From: Rhodococcus sp. WMMA185 | Lineage (GTDB): Bacteria; Actinomycetota; Actinomycetes; Mycobacteriales; Mycobacteriaceae | Direction: 5' to 3' | NCBI RefSeq assembly: GCF_001767395.1 | Contig: NZ_CP017014.1 | Location: forward strand, 3,046,501 to 3,110,500 | DNA: 64,000 bases | Shown: positions 1 to 9,608 of the stretch, piece by piece | Position numbering within the stretch: the first letter of the stretch is position 1 | How the letters are laid out: every line of letters starts with the position of its first letter | Translations under genes and position numbers: made by a program | The notes under the pieces: generated by a model | The model's input: only the letters and a program-made list of their open reading frames with translations | What the model was told of the DNA's origin: nothing | Databases searched by the model: none

Positions 1-672
1 CGGTTCGGCGCCGACCGAGACGGTGGTGAGCACGGCGTTCGTGGCGGTGTCGATCACAGACACCGAATCATCGACCGTGTTGGCGACATAGACTTCGGAA
101 CCGTCCGGGCTGACCGCCACATCGATCGGCCCGTCACCGACCCCGCCGATATCGACTGCTTCGCGGGTGGCGGTGTCGATCACCGACACCGAGTCTTCGT
201 CGACGTTGGCGACGTACACCTTGGTTCCGTCGGGGGCGACCGCCAATCCGTACGCCCCCACACCGACCGCCACGGGATCGGCCACGGCGTTCGTGGCGGT
301 CTCGATCACCGACATCGAATTGTCGCGCGTGGTGACGTACATCCATTTTCCGTCCGCACTCACGGCCACATCCAGCGGCCCGGCACCGACCGGGATGGTG
401 CCGATGAGATCATTCGTGGCGGTGTCGATCACCGACACCGAATCGTTGTCGACGGTGGCGACGTACGCCCGGGTTCCGTCCGGGCTGACCGCCACCCCAA
501 CAGGGTCGGCTCCGAGACGGACGGAGTCCATCACGGAATCCGCATTCGCTGTCGCCGTCCCCACACCCGTCATACCAAGCGCCAGCGCGGCAGTGACTGT
601 CAACCCGGAGAACAAACGCGCCGGGCGCCCACTCACCGTGGGGTACCCACGAAAACTACTGAGTCCATTCAC
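1..672 (-). CDS. secreted YVTN beta-propeller repeat protein, copy 1 (C-terminus beyond window)
   Basis: The frame is open from a GTG at 672 to the window edge (224 codons). GGAG lies 6 nt upstream of that GTG. The first ~43 residues form a signal peptide with a basic start, a hydrophobic core and a cleavage site near TANA-D. Repeats of about 42 residues follow, each with GVAVSPDG, a YVA/YVT strand and SVSVIDTATN. Such repeats fold as blades of a surface or periplasmic beta-propeller; the ligand is unknown. This is the last of five tandem paralogues in transcription order. Family assignment is firm, function is not. Confidence 0.85.
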   Translation of the reverse strand, partial: MNGLSSFRGYPTVSGRPARLFSGLTVTAALALGMTGVGTATANADSVMDSVRLGADPVGVAVSPDGTRAYVATVDNDSVSVIDTATNDLIGTIPVGAGPLDVAVSADGKWMYVTTRDNSMSVIETATNAVADPVAVGVGAYGLAVAPDGTKVYVANVDEDSVSVIDTATREAVDIGGVGDGPIDVAVSPDGSEVYVANTVDDSVSVIDTATNAVLTTVSVGAEP

Positions 673-760
673 ATGCGTCTCCAGTCTTACGAGGAACAAC
701 CCGGATCGAGATTCACTCTGGGAGAGTTGACGGTCGGGTATGAACACCAATCAACCCACC

Positions 761-773
761 GGAGGCTAACAGA
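761..773 (-). promoter_or_regulatory. GTTAGCC box upstream of YVTN copy 1
   Basis: On the minus strand this reads TCTGTTAGCCTCC, 89 nt before the GTG at 672. It shares the GTTAGCC core with longer boxes upstream of YVTN copies 2, 4 and 5. TAGCCT fits the actinobacterial -10 pattern TAnnnT, so it may be the promoter. The rest of the 673-901 gap shows no gene. Confidence 0.4.
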
Positions 774-901
774 CCGTTCCCGATCCCGACGCTGATTCCA
801 TCGACCACCCAAGGAACCCATCAGGCCACACGAGATAGACACTTTCGCTGCATCTTTGGCTACCAACGTCACGACATCCACTTGTCCCCGGCAGGCGGTT
901 A

Positions 902-1990
902 TCAGCTGAAGGTGCTGCCCACCCCCGAACCGCTACCGGTCAACGACCCGAAGTCGATACACAACGACCCGAGACATCTGTCGATCGCGATCACCGACAC
1001 CGTGTCATCCTCACTGTTGGTGACGTAGAGGCGGGACCCAAACGGCGTGACCGCCAGAAAACTCGGGCCGCTCCCGACCGGAATGGTGTCGACCACGGTG
1101 TTCCCGGCGCTCTCGATAGCCTGCACCGTGTCGGCGCCATTGTTGGCAACGTAGACGCGGGACCCGTTCGGGGTGACCACCACCCCGGCCGGGTCGCCCC
1201 CAACAGGGACGGTACCGACCAGGTTGTTCCCGACAGTTTCGATCACCGCCACCGTTCCGTCATTGTTGTTGCCGACGTAGACCCGGGATCCGTCCGGGGT
1301 GACTGCCACCCCGATTGGGCCGTTCCCTACCCCAACAGTGGTGACCACGGTGTTATCGACGGTCTGGATCACCGACACAGAATCGCCAGTGAGATTGGTG
1401 ACATAGACGTGGGACCCATCCGGGGCCACCGCCACCCCGATCGGGAAGATCCCGACCCCGACGGTGGTGACCACGGTGTTGTCGACGGTCTGAATCACCG
1501 ACACAGAATTGTCACCGGTGTTGGCGACGTAGACGTGGGACCCATCCGGGGCCACCGCCACCCCGAAGGGGCCGTTCCCGACATTGATGGTGGAGACGGC
1601 GGTGTTGCCAGCGGTATCGATCACAGACACCGTGCCGTCGTCACGGTTGGTGACGTAGGCGAGGGACCCATCCGGGGACACGGCCACCCCGCGGGGGGCG
1701 GCCCCCACCGTCACGGTGTCGACCAAAGTGTTCGTGACGGTGGCGATCACCGATACCGTGTCATCGGCACCGTTGGCGACATAGGCACGCAACCCGTTCG
1801 GGCTCACCGCCACCCCGTTCGGGAATTCCCCCACCGGAATGGTGTCGATGACGGTATCCGCTGTCGCTGTCACCGGCCCCAATCCGAAAGTACCGAGCAC
1901 GATTGCGAAAATGGTTGCCGAGCCGAGCGCCAGACGCCGGGCACGCCCACGAATCGTCGAGTAGCCGCCGAAACTCCTCTGGTGATTCAC
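902..1990 (-). CDS. secreted YVTN beta-propeller repeat protein, copy 2
   Basis: This 362-residue protein starts at GTG 1990, chosen because AGGAG sits 6 nt upstream and the start VNHQRSF aligns with copies 3 and 5; the open frame extends further but without homology. Signal peptide residues are ~1-45, ending TATA-D. Six to seven 42-residue YVTN repeats (GVAVSPDGS, YVTN, SVSVI) fill the rest. The C-terminus RCLGSLCID followed by a Gly/Ser tail ending TFS is shared by copies 2-5. It is probably exported and folded as a beta-propeller. The substrate is unknown. Confidence 0.88.
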   Translation of the reverse strand: MNHQRSFGGYSTIRGRARRLALGSATIFAIVLGTFGLGPVTATADTVIDTIPVGEFPNGVAVSPNGLRAYVANGADDTVSVIATVTNTLVDTVTVGAAPRGVAVSPDGSLAYVTNRDDGTVSVIDTAGNTAVSTINVGNGPFGVAVAPDGSHVYVANTGDNSVSVIQTVDNTVVTTVGVGIFPIGVAVAPDGSHVYVTNLTGDSVSVIQTVDNTVVTTVGVGNGPIGVAVTPDGSRVYVGNNNDGTVAVIETVGNNLVGTVPVGGDPAGVVVTPNGSRVYVANNGADTVQAIESAGNTVVDTIPVGSGPSFLAVTPFGSRLYVTNSEDDTVSVIAIDRCLGSLCIDFGSLTGSGSGVGSTFS

Positions 1991-2060
1991 ATTTCTCTCC
2001 TGCGTCAGAAGAACAAACGGATCAACCTTGCAGTGGCACAACAAACGGCCGGATCCCTGT

Positions 2061-2100
2061 ACCAGCCGGACAAAGCGTAACAATCTAGATCCCGATTTCG
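2061..2100 (-). promoter_or_regulatory. conserved 40-bp box upstream of YVTN copy 2
   Basis: The box aligns without gaps to 4459-4498 and 5827-5866. On the minus strand it begins CGAAATCGGGATC and ends GGCTGGT, with GTTACGCTTT in the middle (GTTAGCCTTT in the other two). It lies 70 nt before the GTG at 1990. TACGCT could be the -10 hexamer, giving a ~60-80 nt leader whose sequence is also similar among paralogues. Confidence 0.5.
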
Positions 2101-2151
2101 TCCCAGGACTCGCCGAAGTACTCACCGCCACAAGATAAGAGGAGGCGCGTG

Positions 2152-3240
2152 TCAGCTGAACGCGCTGCCTGCACCCGAACCGCTGCCAGTCAACGAACCG
2201 AAATCGATGCACAATGACCCGGCGCACTGATCGACGGCGATCACCGACACCGTGTCGTCGAAGGCATTGGCGACGTAAACGCGGAACCCGAGCGGGCTCA
2301 CTGTCACCCCGGCCGGGAAGTCCCCCACCGCAACGGTCTCGACCACGGAGTTCCCCGTGGTCTCGATCACAGACACCGAGTCACTATCACTGCTGGTGAC
2401 GTAGACACGGGAACCGTCCGGGGTCACCGTGACGCCGAACGGCCCTTCCCCGGCCGCAATGGTCTCGACCACAGTGTTGCCGACCGTCTCGATCACCGAC
2501 AGCGAATCACCCTCGATGTTGGCGACGTAGACGCGGGAACCGTCCGGAGTCACCGCCACCCCATCCGGATTTTCGCCAACCGTCACGGTAGCGATGACAG
2601 CGTTCGTGGCGGTCTCGACTACCGATACCGTGTCCGCTATAGCGTTCGTAACATACACATGGGATCCGTTGGGCGACAATGCAACCCCGGAAGCACCGTT
2701 GCCGACCGAAACGATGTCGATCACGTCGTTCGTGGCGGTATCGATCACAGACATCGTGGCGCTGAAAAGATGCGCGACGTAAACGCGGGATCCGTCGGGC
2801 GACACCGCCACCCCGCGAGGTATGTCCCCGACCGCGATAGTGTCGACCACGGTGTTTCCGGCGGTCTCGATCACCGACACCATAGCGCCATCGGTGCTGG
2901 TGACGTATAGAAGTAATCCGTTTGGGGCGACCGCCACACCCCATGGTCCATTCCCTACCGTAACGGTATCGACCACGGTGTTTCCGACTGTCTCGATCAC
3001 CGACACCGAATCCCCGGACCGATCGGCGGTATAAACACGGGACCCGAACGGGGACATCGCCATCCCGAGCGGTGCGTCCCCTACCGGAACGGTAGCGATA
3101 ACGGTGTCCGCGGCGGCGACATCCGTTCCCACCCCGACCACACCGAGTACCATCACGGCGGTGGCTGCCCATCCGAGCGCCAGGCGCCGGAAGCGCCCCC
3201 AGTTCCTGAGGTAACCGTGAGACCTACAATCGTGATTCAC
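2152..3240 (-). CDS. secreted YVTN beta-propeller repeat protein, copy 3
   Basis: This 362-residue protein starts at GTG 3240 (VNHDCRSH), with GGAG upstream. A signal peptide ends near VAAAD at about residue 44. About seven 42-residue repeats follow, with GVAVSPDGSRVYVA and SVSVIET motifs. The conserved tail QCAGSLCID... ends AFS. The gap to the upstream paralogue is only 69 nt and lacks the 40-bp box, so copies 4 and 3 are probably co-transcribed. Confidence 0.88.
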   Translation of the reverse strand: MNHDCRSHGYLRNWGRFRRLALGWAATAVMVLGVVGVGTDVAAADTVIATVPVGDAPLGMAMSPFGSRVYTADRSGDSVSVIETVGNTVVDTVTVGNGPWGVAVAPNGLLLYVTSTDGAMVSVIETAGNTVVDTIAVGDIPRGVAVSPDGSRVYVAHLFSATMSVIDTATNDVIDIVSVGNGASGVALSPNGSHVYVTNAIADTVSVVETATNAVIATVTVGENPDGVAVTPDGSRVYVANIEGDSLSVIETVGNTVVETIAAGEGPFGVTVTPDGSRVYVTSSDSDSVSVIETTGNSVVETVAVGDFPAGVTVSPLGFRVYVANAFDDTVSVIAVDQCAGSLCIDFGSLTGSGSGAGSAFS

Positions 3241-3309
3241 ATTCTTCTCCAGTCCCAGGGGAACGAACCGAACCAACTCTGCAGCGACACAACAGAGTCC
3301 ATGTCCATC

Positions 3310-4389
3310 TCAGCTGAACATCCTGCCGGTGCCCGAACCGTTGCCGGTCAACCATCCGGCGTCGATGCACAACGATCCGAAGCACTTCCCCACGGCGATC
3401 ACAGACACTGTGTCGCCTGCATGGTTGGCGACGTAGACGCGGGACCCGTCCGGGGTGATCGCCACTCCGATCGGGGTGCCGCCAACAGGAGCGGTCTCGA
3501 TGCCAGTGTTGTCGGCGGTCTCTATCACCGATAGCGAAGCGTCGCCGGCATTGCTGACATAGACACGGGACCCGAGCGGGGTGACCGCCACCGCCACCCC
3601 GGACGGGCCGGTCCCGGCCGCGACGGTGTCGACCACCGTATTGTCGGCTGTCTCGATCACCGACACCGTATCGCCAGTGCTGTTGGCGACATAGACCCGA
3701 GACCCGTCCGGGGCGACCGCAACCCCGAACGGGTTGTCCCCAACCGAAATTGTTGCGACCACATTGTTCGCGGCGGTCTCGATAACCGATACCGAAGCGT
3801 CACCGGTATTGGTGACATAGACCCGGGATCCGCTCGGATCAACCGCAACCCCGATCGGGAAGTCCCCCACCGCAACGGTGCCAACCACAGTATTGCTACT
3901 GGTGTCGACCACCGACACCGAAGAAGCACCCGTGTTTGTGACGTAGGCGCGCGACCCGTCCGGGGCGACCGCAACCCCCGACGGACTATTCCCGACCGCA
4001 ACGGTGCCAACCACGGTGTTGCTACCGGTCTCGATCACCGACACCGAATGGTCATCAACGTTGGCGACGTAGACCCGGGATCCACTCGGGGTGACCGCAA
4101 TCCCCCGCGGGAAATCTCCCACCGTAACGGTGCCAACCACGGTGTTACTACCGGTGTCGATTACCGACACCGAAGAGGAATTGGTGTTGGTGACGTAGAC
4201 GTGAGACCCGTCCGGAGTGACCGCCACACCGTCCGGGCCGTCCCCAGCCGGAATGGTAACGAGGACGGTATCCGCAGCAGCAGGTCCCGCTCCGGCCATA
4301 CCGAGCACCATCACACAAAAGGCTGCCAACCCGAGCGCCAGGCGCCCCCGAATCGGGCTATTCCCGCGGAAACTACCGTGTTGATGCAC
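3310..4389 (-). CDS. secreted YVTN beta-propeller repeat protein, copy 4
   Basis: The GTG at 4389 (VHQHGSFRG) follows AGGAGGAAA, an unusually strong but close ribosome-binding site; the protein is 359 residues. The signal peptide ends near PAAAD. Repeats have the same 42-residue period; one has a two-residue insertion (GVAVAVTPLGS) that breaks the phase. The tail KCFGSLCIDAG... ends MFS, matching the other copies. Probably first gene of a pair with copy 3. Confidence 0.87.
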   Translation of the reverse strand: MHQHGSFRGNSPIRGRLALGLAAFCVMVLGMAGAGPAAADTVLVTIPAGDGPDGVAVTPDGSHVYVTNTNSSSVSVIDTGSNTVVGTVTVGDFPRGIAVTPSGSRVYVANVDDHSVSVIETGSNTVVGTVAVGNSPSGVAVAPDGSRAYVTNTGASSVSVVDTSSNTVVGTVAVGDFPIGVAVDPSGSRVYVTNTGDASVSVIETAANNVVATISVGDNPFGVAVAPDGSRVYVANSTGDTVSVIETADNTVVDTVAAGTGPSGVAVAVTPLGSRVYVSNAGDASLSVIETADNTGIETAPVGGTPIGVAITPDGSRVYVANHAGDTVSVIAVGKCFGSLCIDAGWLTGNGSGTGRMFS

Positions 4390-4458
4390 TTTCCTCCTGC
4401 CCCGGAAGAACAATCAGATCAACCCTGCAGCAACGATGGCCGGCGGCCGAAGCCCAAT

Positions 4459-4498
4459 ACCAGCCCAGGAAAGGCTAACAACGCGAATCCCGATGTCG
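4459..4498 (-). promoter_or_regulatory. conserved 40-bp box upstream of YVTN copy 4
   Basis: Same 40-bp block as upstream of copies 2 and 5, with GTTAGCCTTTCC at its centre on the minus strand and a TAGCCT -10-like hexamer. It is 69 nt before the GTG. The remaining gap (4499-4650) shows nothing recognisable. Confidence 0.5.
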
Positions 4499-4650
4499 AA
4501 CCAGGCTCGCCGGAATACTCATGACCTCGAGCGGCTGCCCTGCGAATCCAGGTCACCGACCGAACAATCACCAGTTCCCGTAATCGAGGCGAGGGACACC
4601 GCCACCCCGCGATCGAGGTGACGGCGCCGCCCGCCACTACGGTTCACGTG

Positions 4651-5754
4651 TCAGCTGAACGAGCTCCCCGCCCCCGAGCCGCTACCGGTGAGCGAGCCGA
4701 AGTCGATACACAGCGATCCGAGGCACCTTTCGATGGCGATCACCGACACCGTGTCGTCGTCACCGTTGACGACGTAGGCGCGGTTCCCATCCGGAGTGAT
4801 CGCCACCCCGAATGGGCCTGCCCCGACCGGGACGGTCTCGATAACGGTGTTGCCAGCGGTCTCGATCACCGACACTGAACCGCCGCTATCGCCGTCGGTG
4901 ACGTAGGCGCGGGAACCGTCCGGGGTCACCGCGACCCCTTGGGGCGAGATACCGACAGTGACGTTCTGGACCACAGTGTTGCCGGCCGTCTCGATCACCG
5001 ATACCGAATCGCCAAACGTGTTGGTGACGTAGACATGAGCCCCGTCCGGGGTGATCGCCACCGCCGATGGTTCGTCCCCGACCAGGATGGGTCCGGCCAC
5101 GACGGTGTTGCCGGCCGTCTCCATCACCGACACCGAATCACCCTGAGAATTAGCGATGTACACGTGGGATCCGTCCGGGGTGATCGCCACCCCCGACGGG
5201 TCGTCCCCCACCAGGATGGGTCCGGCCACGACGGTGTTGCTCGCCGTCTCGATCACCGACACCGAATCGCCAAACGTGTTGGTGACGTAGACATGAGCCC
5301 CATCCGGGGTGATCGCCACCCCGGACGGGCCGTCCCCGACCGGGATGGGTATGCCCACGACGGTGTTGCTCGCCGTCTCGATCACCGACACCGAGTCATC
5401 AAATGTGTTGGTGACGTAGGCATGATCCCCGTCCGGGGTGATCGCCACCTCGCGCGGGCCGTTCCCGACGGTGATGGGTGATCCCACGACGGTGTTGCCA
5501 GCCGTCTCGATCACCGACACCGAACCATCATTTCTATTGGTGACGTAGGCATGCGATCCATCCGGAGTGATCGCCACCCCGACGGGGTCGTTCTCGACCG
5601 GAACGGTCGCGATGACGGTATCCGCCGCTGCGGTCCCCGTACCCATGCCTGCGACACCGAACACCATCAGAGCGATGGCCGCCAGCCCGAACACCGGACG
5701 CCGGATACGCCTCCGAGTCGTCGAGAAACCGCGGAAACTACTGTGGTGATTCAC
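4651..5754 (-). CDS. secreted YVTN beta-propeller repeat protein, copy 5
   Basis: This 367-residue protein starts at GTG 5754 (VNHHSSFRG), with AGGAG 6 nt upstream. The signal peptide ends near TAAAD at about residue 45. Its repeats use GVAITPDGSHAYVTN and SVSVIETA and are slightly longer in places (PITVG, PILVG linkers), so this is the most diverged member. The C-terminal RCLGSLCID tail ends SFS. It is the first gene of the array in transcription order. Confidence 0.88.
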   Translation of the reverse strand: MNHHSSFRGFSTTRRRIRRPVFGLAAIALMVFGVAGMGTGTAAADTVIATVPVENDPVGVAITPDGSHAYVTNRNDGSVSVIETAGNTVVGSPITVGNGPREVAITPDGDHAYVTNTFDDSVSVIETASNTVVGIPIPVGDGPSGVAITPDGAHVYVTNTFGDSVSVIETASNTVVAGPILVGDDPSGVAITPDGSHVYIANSQGDSVSVMETAGNTVVAGPILVGDEPSAVAITPDGAHVYVTNTFGDSVSVIETAGNTVVQNVTVGISPQGVAVTPDGSRAYVTDGDSGGSVSVIETAGNTVIETVPVGAGPFGVAITPDGNRAYVVNGDDDTVSVIAIERCLGSLCIDFGSLTGSGSGAGSSFS

Positions 5755-5826
5755 ATTTCTCTCCTGCCTCGGAGGAACAAAGCGGATCAACCTTGCAGTG
5801 ACGACGGCCGGCGACCGGAACCCCTC

Positions 5827-5866
5827 ACCAGCCCAGGAAAGGCTAACAACCGAGATCCCGATTTCG
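5827..5866 (-). promoter_or_regulatory. conserved 40-bp box upstream of YVTN copy 5
   Basis: Third instance of the block, nearly identical to 4459-4498. The minus strand carries GTTAGCCTTTCCTGGGC, 72 nt before the start codon. Interpreted as the promoter region because position and a TAGCCT hexamer are kept. Confidence 0.5.
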
Positions 5867-5948
5867 GCTCACGACTCGCCGAACCCCATACCGCCACGTC
5901 TCGAGTCCGAGTGCTGCACTATCGAGAATTCGGACCGCCTTACGGGGC

Positions 5949-8399
5949 TCAGTGCACGCCAGGCAGATCTGCGGAGGAGGCGAACAACCTGCGGCGCTCG
6001 CCGTGTATCCTCCCCGTCACCCACCATCCGATTTCGACGAGCACCACCCCGACGAGTCCGCACACGATCGCCATCGTCGTGGCACCAACATTAGTGGGAT
6101 CGAGTTCGAAGAACTCGCGGGTGCCGGGCAACGCGAAGAGGGTCAGATACGCGCCGGCGGAGCCGAAGATGAGCACCAGTTTCCACCAGGTGTAGGGCCG
6201 CGCTACCACGGCGAGAACCCACAGCGCAATCATGATGAGCGTGATCAATGCGGAGGTTCCCGCCTGGACCTTCTGAGTGTCCGTCTGTCCCGGCCCCGCG
6301 TAGGCGAGGAGATACGAAACGAACGTCGTCACGCCGATGATGACGCCCGACGGAATGGCCAGTCTCATCACACGCGGCACGAAACCGCTTCTCGCACGTT
6401 CGTGGTTCGGGGCCAACGAGAGAATGAACGCGGGGATACCGATGGTGAACCAGGCAGCCATCGTGACATGGCGGGGCAGGAACGGGTACGGCAGCGCATC
6501 AATATGCATGATCTGCGACATCACACCGGAGATTCCGATGAGGAACGCGAGCAGCACGGAGTACACCGTCTTGGTGAGGAAGAGATTCGAGACGCGCTCG
6601 ATATTGCCGATCACCCGGCGGCCCTCTCCCACGACGTAAGGCAAGGTAGAGAACTTGTTGTCCAGCAACACGATCTGAGCCACGGCACGGGTCGCGGGGC
6701 TGCCCGAGCCCATCGACACACCGATATCGGCATCCTTGAGCGCCAGAACATCGTTGACGCCGTCCCCAGTCATCGCGACGGTGTGGCCTCGAGACTGCAA
6801 AGCTCCCACCATCTCCCGCTTCTGGTCGGGACTTACCCGACCGAAGGTCGTGGATCCCTCGAGAGTCTGCGCGAGTGCGTCGCGGTCGTCGGGTAGCCCG
6901 CGGGCGTCGACGGGACGGTCACCGCCCGGTAGCCCGAGTGACTCGGCCACCGCGCCGACCGACACAGCGTTGTCGCCCGAGATGACCTTCACCTTCACGT
7001 TCTGGCTCGAGAAGTACTCGAGCGTGTCGTGAGCTTCCGGACGTACCCGCTGTTCGAGGATCACCAGCGCACGGGGAGTGATCGTTCCCGGAGCACCGGG
7101 GTCGTCGACAGACACGTCGCAACTTCCGAGCAGCAAGACCCTTAGCCCAGAGGCGCCCAGATCCTCTGCCTGCCTCGCCATGTCGCTACCCGGGTCGAGC
7201 AGTACGTCGGGCGCGCCGAGAACCCAGTTGCCGCGAGCACCGTATGACTGTCCGCTCCACTTCTTGGCCGACGAGAAGGGCGCCTCCGCTGTGGCCGCAC
7301 CCCATCCGGGGTCGTCCGGAAACGCCTCCTTGATCGCCAGGACACTGGCATTCGGGCGGGGGTCGGATCCAGCCATCGCGGCGAGGGCCGCGCGAGACGA
7401 TTCGGCATCCCCGACCTCGGCACAGCGCAACTCGGATAGCCGCATGCCGGTCTCGGTGAGCGTTCCGGTCTTGTCCGCGCACACGACATCGACCCGCGCG
7501 AGGCCCTCGATGGCGGGCAACTCTTGCACCAGGCACTGCCGTCGACCGAGCCGGACGACCCCCACGGCGAATGCGATCGACGTCATCAGCACTAGTCCTT
7601 CGGGGACCATGGGCACCAACGCGGCCACCATGCCGTTCAACGCCGGCGCCAACGACTGGCCGCTCGAGAACAACTGGTTGTAGATGATGAGCAGGCCCGC
7701 CGGGACCATCAGATAGGTGATGAACTTCAGGATCTTGTTGATGCCGCTGCGCAGTTCCGAATGCACGAGAGTGAACTTGCTGGCTTCGTCCGTGAGTTTC
7801 GCGGCGTACGCATCTCGACCGACTTTGGTGGCCTGGTACCAACCGCTGCCGGACGCGACGAAACTGCCCGACAAGACCTGGTCGCCTCTGCTCTTGCGCA
7901 CAGGATCGGCTTCGCCGGTCAGCAGAGATTCGTCGATGTCGAGTGACATCGCCTCGACCACTACGCCGTCCACCACGATCTGATCACCAGCACCGACTTC
8001 GATGATGTCGTCGAGCACCACCTCCTGGGGCTCCATCGACAAGGTGACACCTTCCCGGCGCACCGCCGGCCTGGCCCTACTGACGATCGCGAGCCTGTCG
8101 AGGGTCCGCTTGGCACGCACCTCCTGGATGATGCCGATACCGCTGTTGGCGATGATCAGCAGGCCGAACATGCCGTCGATGATCGAACCGGTCGCCAGCA
8201 CGATGACGAGGAGAACACCCAGGATCGCGTTGATCCGGGTGAACACATTGGCATACACGATGTCGCGCACCGACCGGGTCGCCCGGTCGGGCACATCGTT
8301 GGTCTGCCCAGCCGCCACCCTCTCGGCTACCTGATCGGCCGTCAAACCGTCGAGCTCGAAGAGCGTGCCGACGTCGGCACGGGTTTCATCGAAGGCCAT
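5949..8399 (-). CDS. ctpE: P-type cation-transporting ATPase, CtpE-like
   Basis: An 816-residue P-type ATPase with the phosphorylation motif DKTGT near residue 310, the TGES-like LTGEAD loop and the hinge motif TGDGVND. Hydrophobic segments flank a cytosolic core, and PMVPEGLVL gives the PEGL ion-site helix. Neighbours (metallo-hydrolase, echA6) match those of M. tuberculosis ctpE (Rv0908), a family reported as a calcium importer in mycobacteria. ATG 8399 is preferred over an in-frame TTG at 8405. Substrate is inferred from orthology. Confidence 0.88.
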   Translation of the reverse strand: MAFDETRADVGTLFELDGLTADQVAERVAAGQTNDVPDRATRSVRDIVYANVFTRINAILGVLLVIVLATGSIIDGMFGLLIIANSGIGIIQEVRAKRTLDRLAIVSRARPAVRREGVTLSMEPQEVVLDDIIEVGAGDQIVVDGVVVEAMSLDIDESLLTGEADPVRKSRGDQVLSGSFVASGSGWYQATKVGRDAYAAKLTDEASKFTLVHSELRSGINKILKFITYLMVPAGLLIIYNQLFSSGQSLAPALNGMVAALVPMVPEGLVLMTSIAFAVGVVRLGRRQCLVQELPAIEGLARVDVVCADKTGTLTETGMRLSELRCAEVGDAESSRAALAAMAGSDPRPNASVLAIKEAFPDDPGWGAATAEAPFSSAKKWSGQSYGARGNWVLGAPDVLLDPGSDMARQAEDLGASGLRVLLLGSCDVSVDDPGAPGTITPRALVILEQRVRPEAHDTLEYFSSQNVKVKVISGDNAVSVGAVAESLGLPGGDRPVDARGLPDDRDALAQTLEGSTTFGRVSPDQKREMVGALQSRGHTVAMTGDGVNDVLALKDADIGVSMGSGSPATRAVAQIVLLDNKFSTLPYVVGEGRRVIGNIERVSNLFLTKTVYSVLLAFLIGISGVMSQIMHIDALPYPFLPRHVTMAAWFTIGIPAFILSLAPNHERARSGFVPRVMRLAIPSGVIIGVTTFVSYLLAYAGPGQTDTQKVQAGTSALITLIMIALWVLAVVARPYTWWKLVLIFGSAGAYLTLFALPGTREFFELDPTNVGATTMAIVCGLVGVVLVEIGWWVTGRIHGERRRLFASSADLPGVH

Positions 8400-8448
8400 G
8401 GTCAAAGGCTACGCAAAGAACCGACCACTAAGCCGGATGCACGCCGTC

Positions 8449-9564
8449 TCACCCGAGTGAGTTCCACCATGATGTCGGCTCCGGCGGTTTCAGCGCGTCC
8501 ACCCGCTGGCCGGGCATCGGCACCGTGACCGGCGTGCCCTTCGCCTCCGCGGCCGCAAGCAGTCGGACGATCGGCTCCGACCACCCATGGAACGCGAGGT
8601 TGAACGTCGCCCAGTGCACGGGCATCAGCAGCCCCCCTTCGGCGTCGCCGTTACCCAGATCGGCGTGCGTCTGCACCGCCTCTTCCGGGTTCATGTGAAT
8701 GTCGGGCCACCGGGGGTCGTAGGCGCCGACCGGCAGGAGCGTGAGGTCGAAAGGTCCGTACCGACGACCCATATCCGCGAAGCGCGTCGTGTATCCGCTG
8801 TCGCCACCGAAGAAGACCTTCCGACTCGGTCCGGCAAGCACCCAAGACGCCCACTGGGTGGTATTGCGGACAAGCCCCCGCCCGGAGAAATGGCGTGCCT
8901 CCGTGCACGTAAGCGTCAAATCTCCGACCGCAGTGGACTCGTCCCAGTCGAGTTCGATGATCCGCTCCTCCGGCACCCGCCACGTTCGCAGGTGCGCGCC
9001 GAGGCCGACAGGAACCACGAACGGGGCCGTCTGGGCGGCCGCGAGTTGCTGAACGGTTGCCATGTCGAGGTGGTCGTAATGGTCATGGGAGATGACGATC
9101 GCGTCCAACACCGGCAGCTTTGACAGGGGCACGGGAACCGGATGCATGCGGGACGGACCGAGGATCGCGGACGGTGACACCCGCCGACTCCACACCGGGT
9201 CAGTCAGTATTCGGTACCCATCGACCTCGACGAGCACGCTCGAATGGCCGTACCAGGTGGCCGCCACTTCAGCGGCCTCGACCGGTGCGAGAGGTGTGGC
9301 GAGCGGAATCGGCCTACGCGGGCGTCCGGCTTTGCCACGAGTGATCAGCGCCTTGACGATTCCGCTCTCGGGTTCGGGCACGAATACGCTACCCGGTTCG
9401 GTGTTGTGGAACTGTCCGTCCCGGTAGCGCGGTGACACCGCGGCGTACGGACGCACCTTCGCGCGCGAGGCACCGACCTGAGCGGGCAGCCCCCATGCAG
9501 CGCGCGCCAGCCACCCGAAGGCGGCGGAGCCCAGAACAGTCGTCACAGCGCTCTTCACGTTCAC
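8449..9564 (-). CDS. metallo-beta-lactamase-fold hydrolase (Rv0906-like, UlaG/NAPE-PLD type)
   Basis: A 371-residue protein with an N-terminal hydrophobic stretch and the metal-binding signature SHDHYDHLD, plus later conserved FFGGDSGY and MPVHWATF histidine/aspartate sites. These are typical of the lactonase/NAPE-PLD branch of the metallo-beta-lactamase fold, binding two metal ions. It lies between ctpE and echA6, as Rv0906 does. GTG 9564 (VNVKS) or GTG 9558 could be the start. The physiological substrate is unknown. Confidence 0.8.
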   Translation of the reverse strand: MNVKSAVTTVLGSAAFGWLARAAWGLPAQVGASRAKVRPYAAVSPRYRDGQFHNTEPGSVFVPEPESGIVKALITRGKAGRPRRPIPLATPLAPVEAAEVAATWYGHSSVLVEVDGYRILTDPVWSRRVSPSAILGPSRMHPVPVPLSKLPVLDAIVISHDHYDHLDMATVQQLAAAQTAPFVVPVGLGAHLRTWRVPEERIIELDWDESTAVGDLTLTCTEARHFSGRGLVRNTTQWASWVLAGPSRKVFFGGDSGYTTRFADMGRRYGPFDLTLLPVGAYDPRWPDIHMNPEEAVQTHADLGNGDAEGGLLMPVHWATFNLAFHGWSEPIVRLLAAAEAKGTPVTVPMPGQRVDALKPPEPTSWWNSLG

Positions 9565-9608
9565 CCCGACACTGTAACCAGGCGTGTGGAGAGTGGACCT
9601 GTCGGCCG

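Noticed and set aside
1-5754. CRISPR array
   Set aside because: The repeats are 126-bp coding units with protein periodicity, not short direct repeats with unique spacers.
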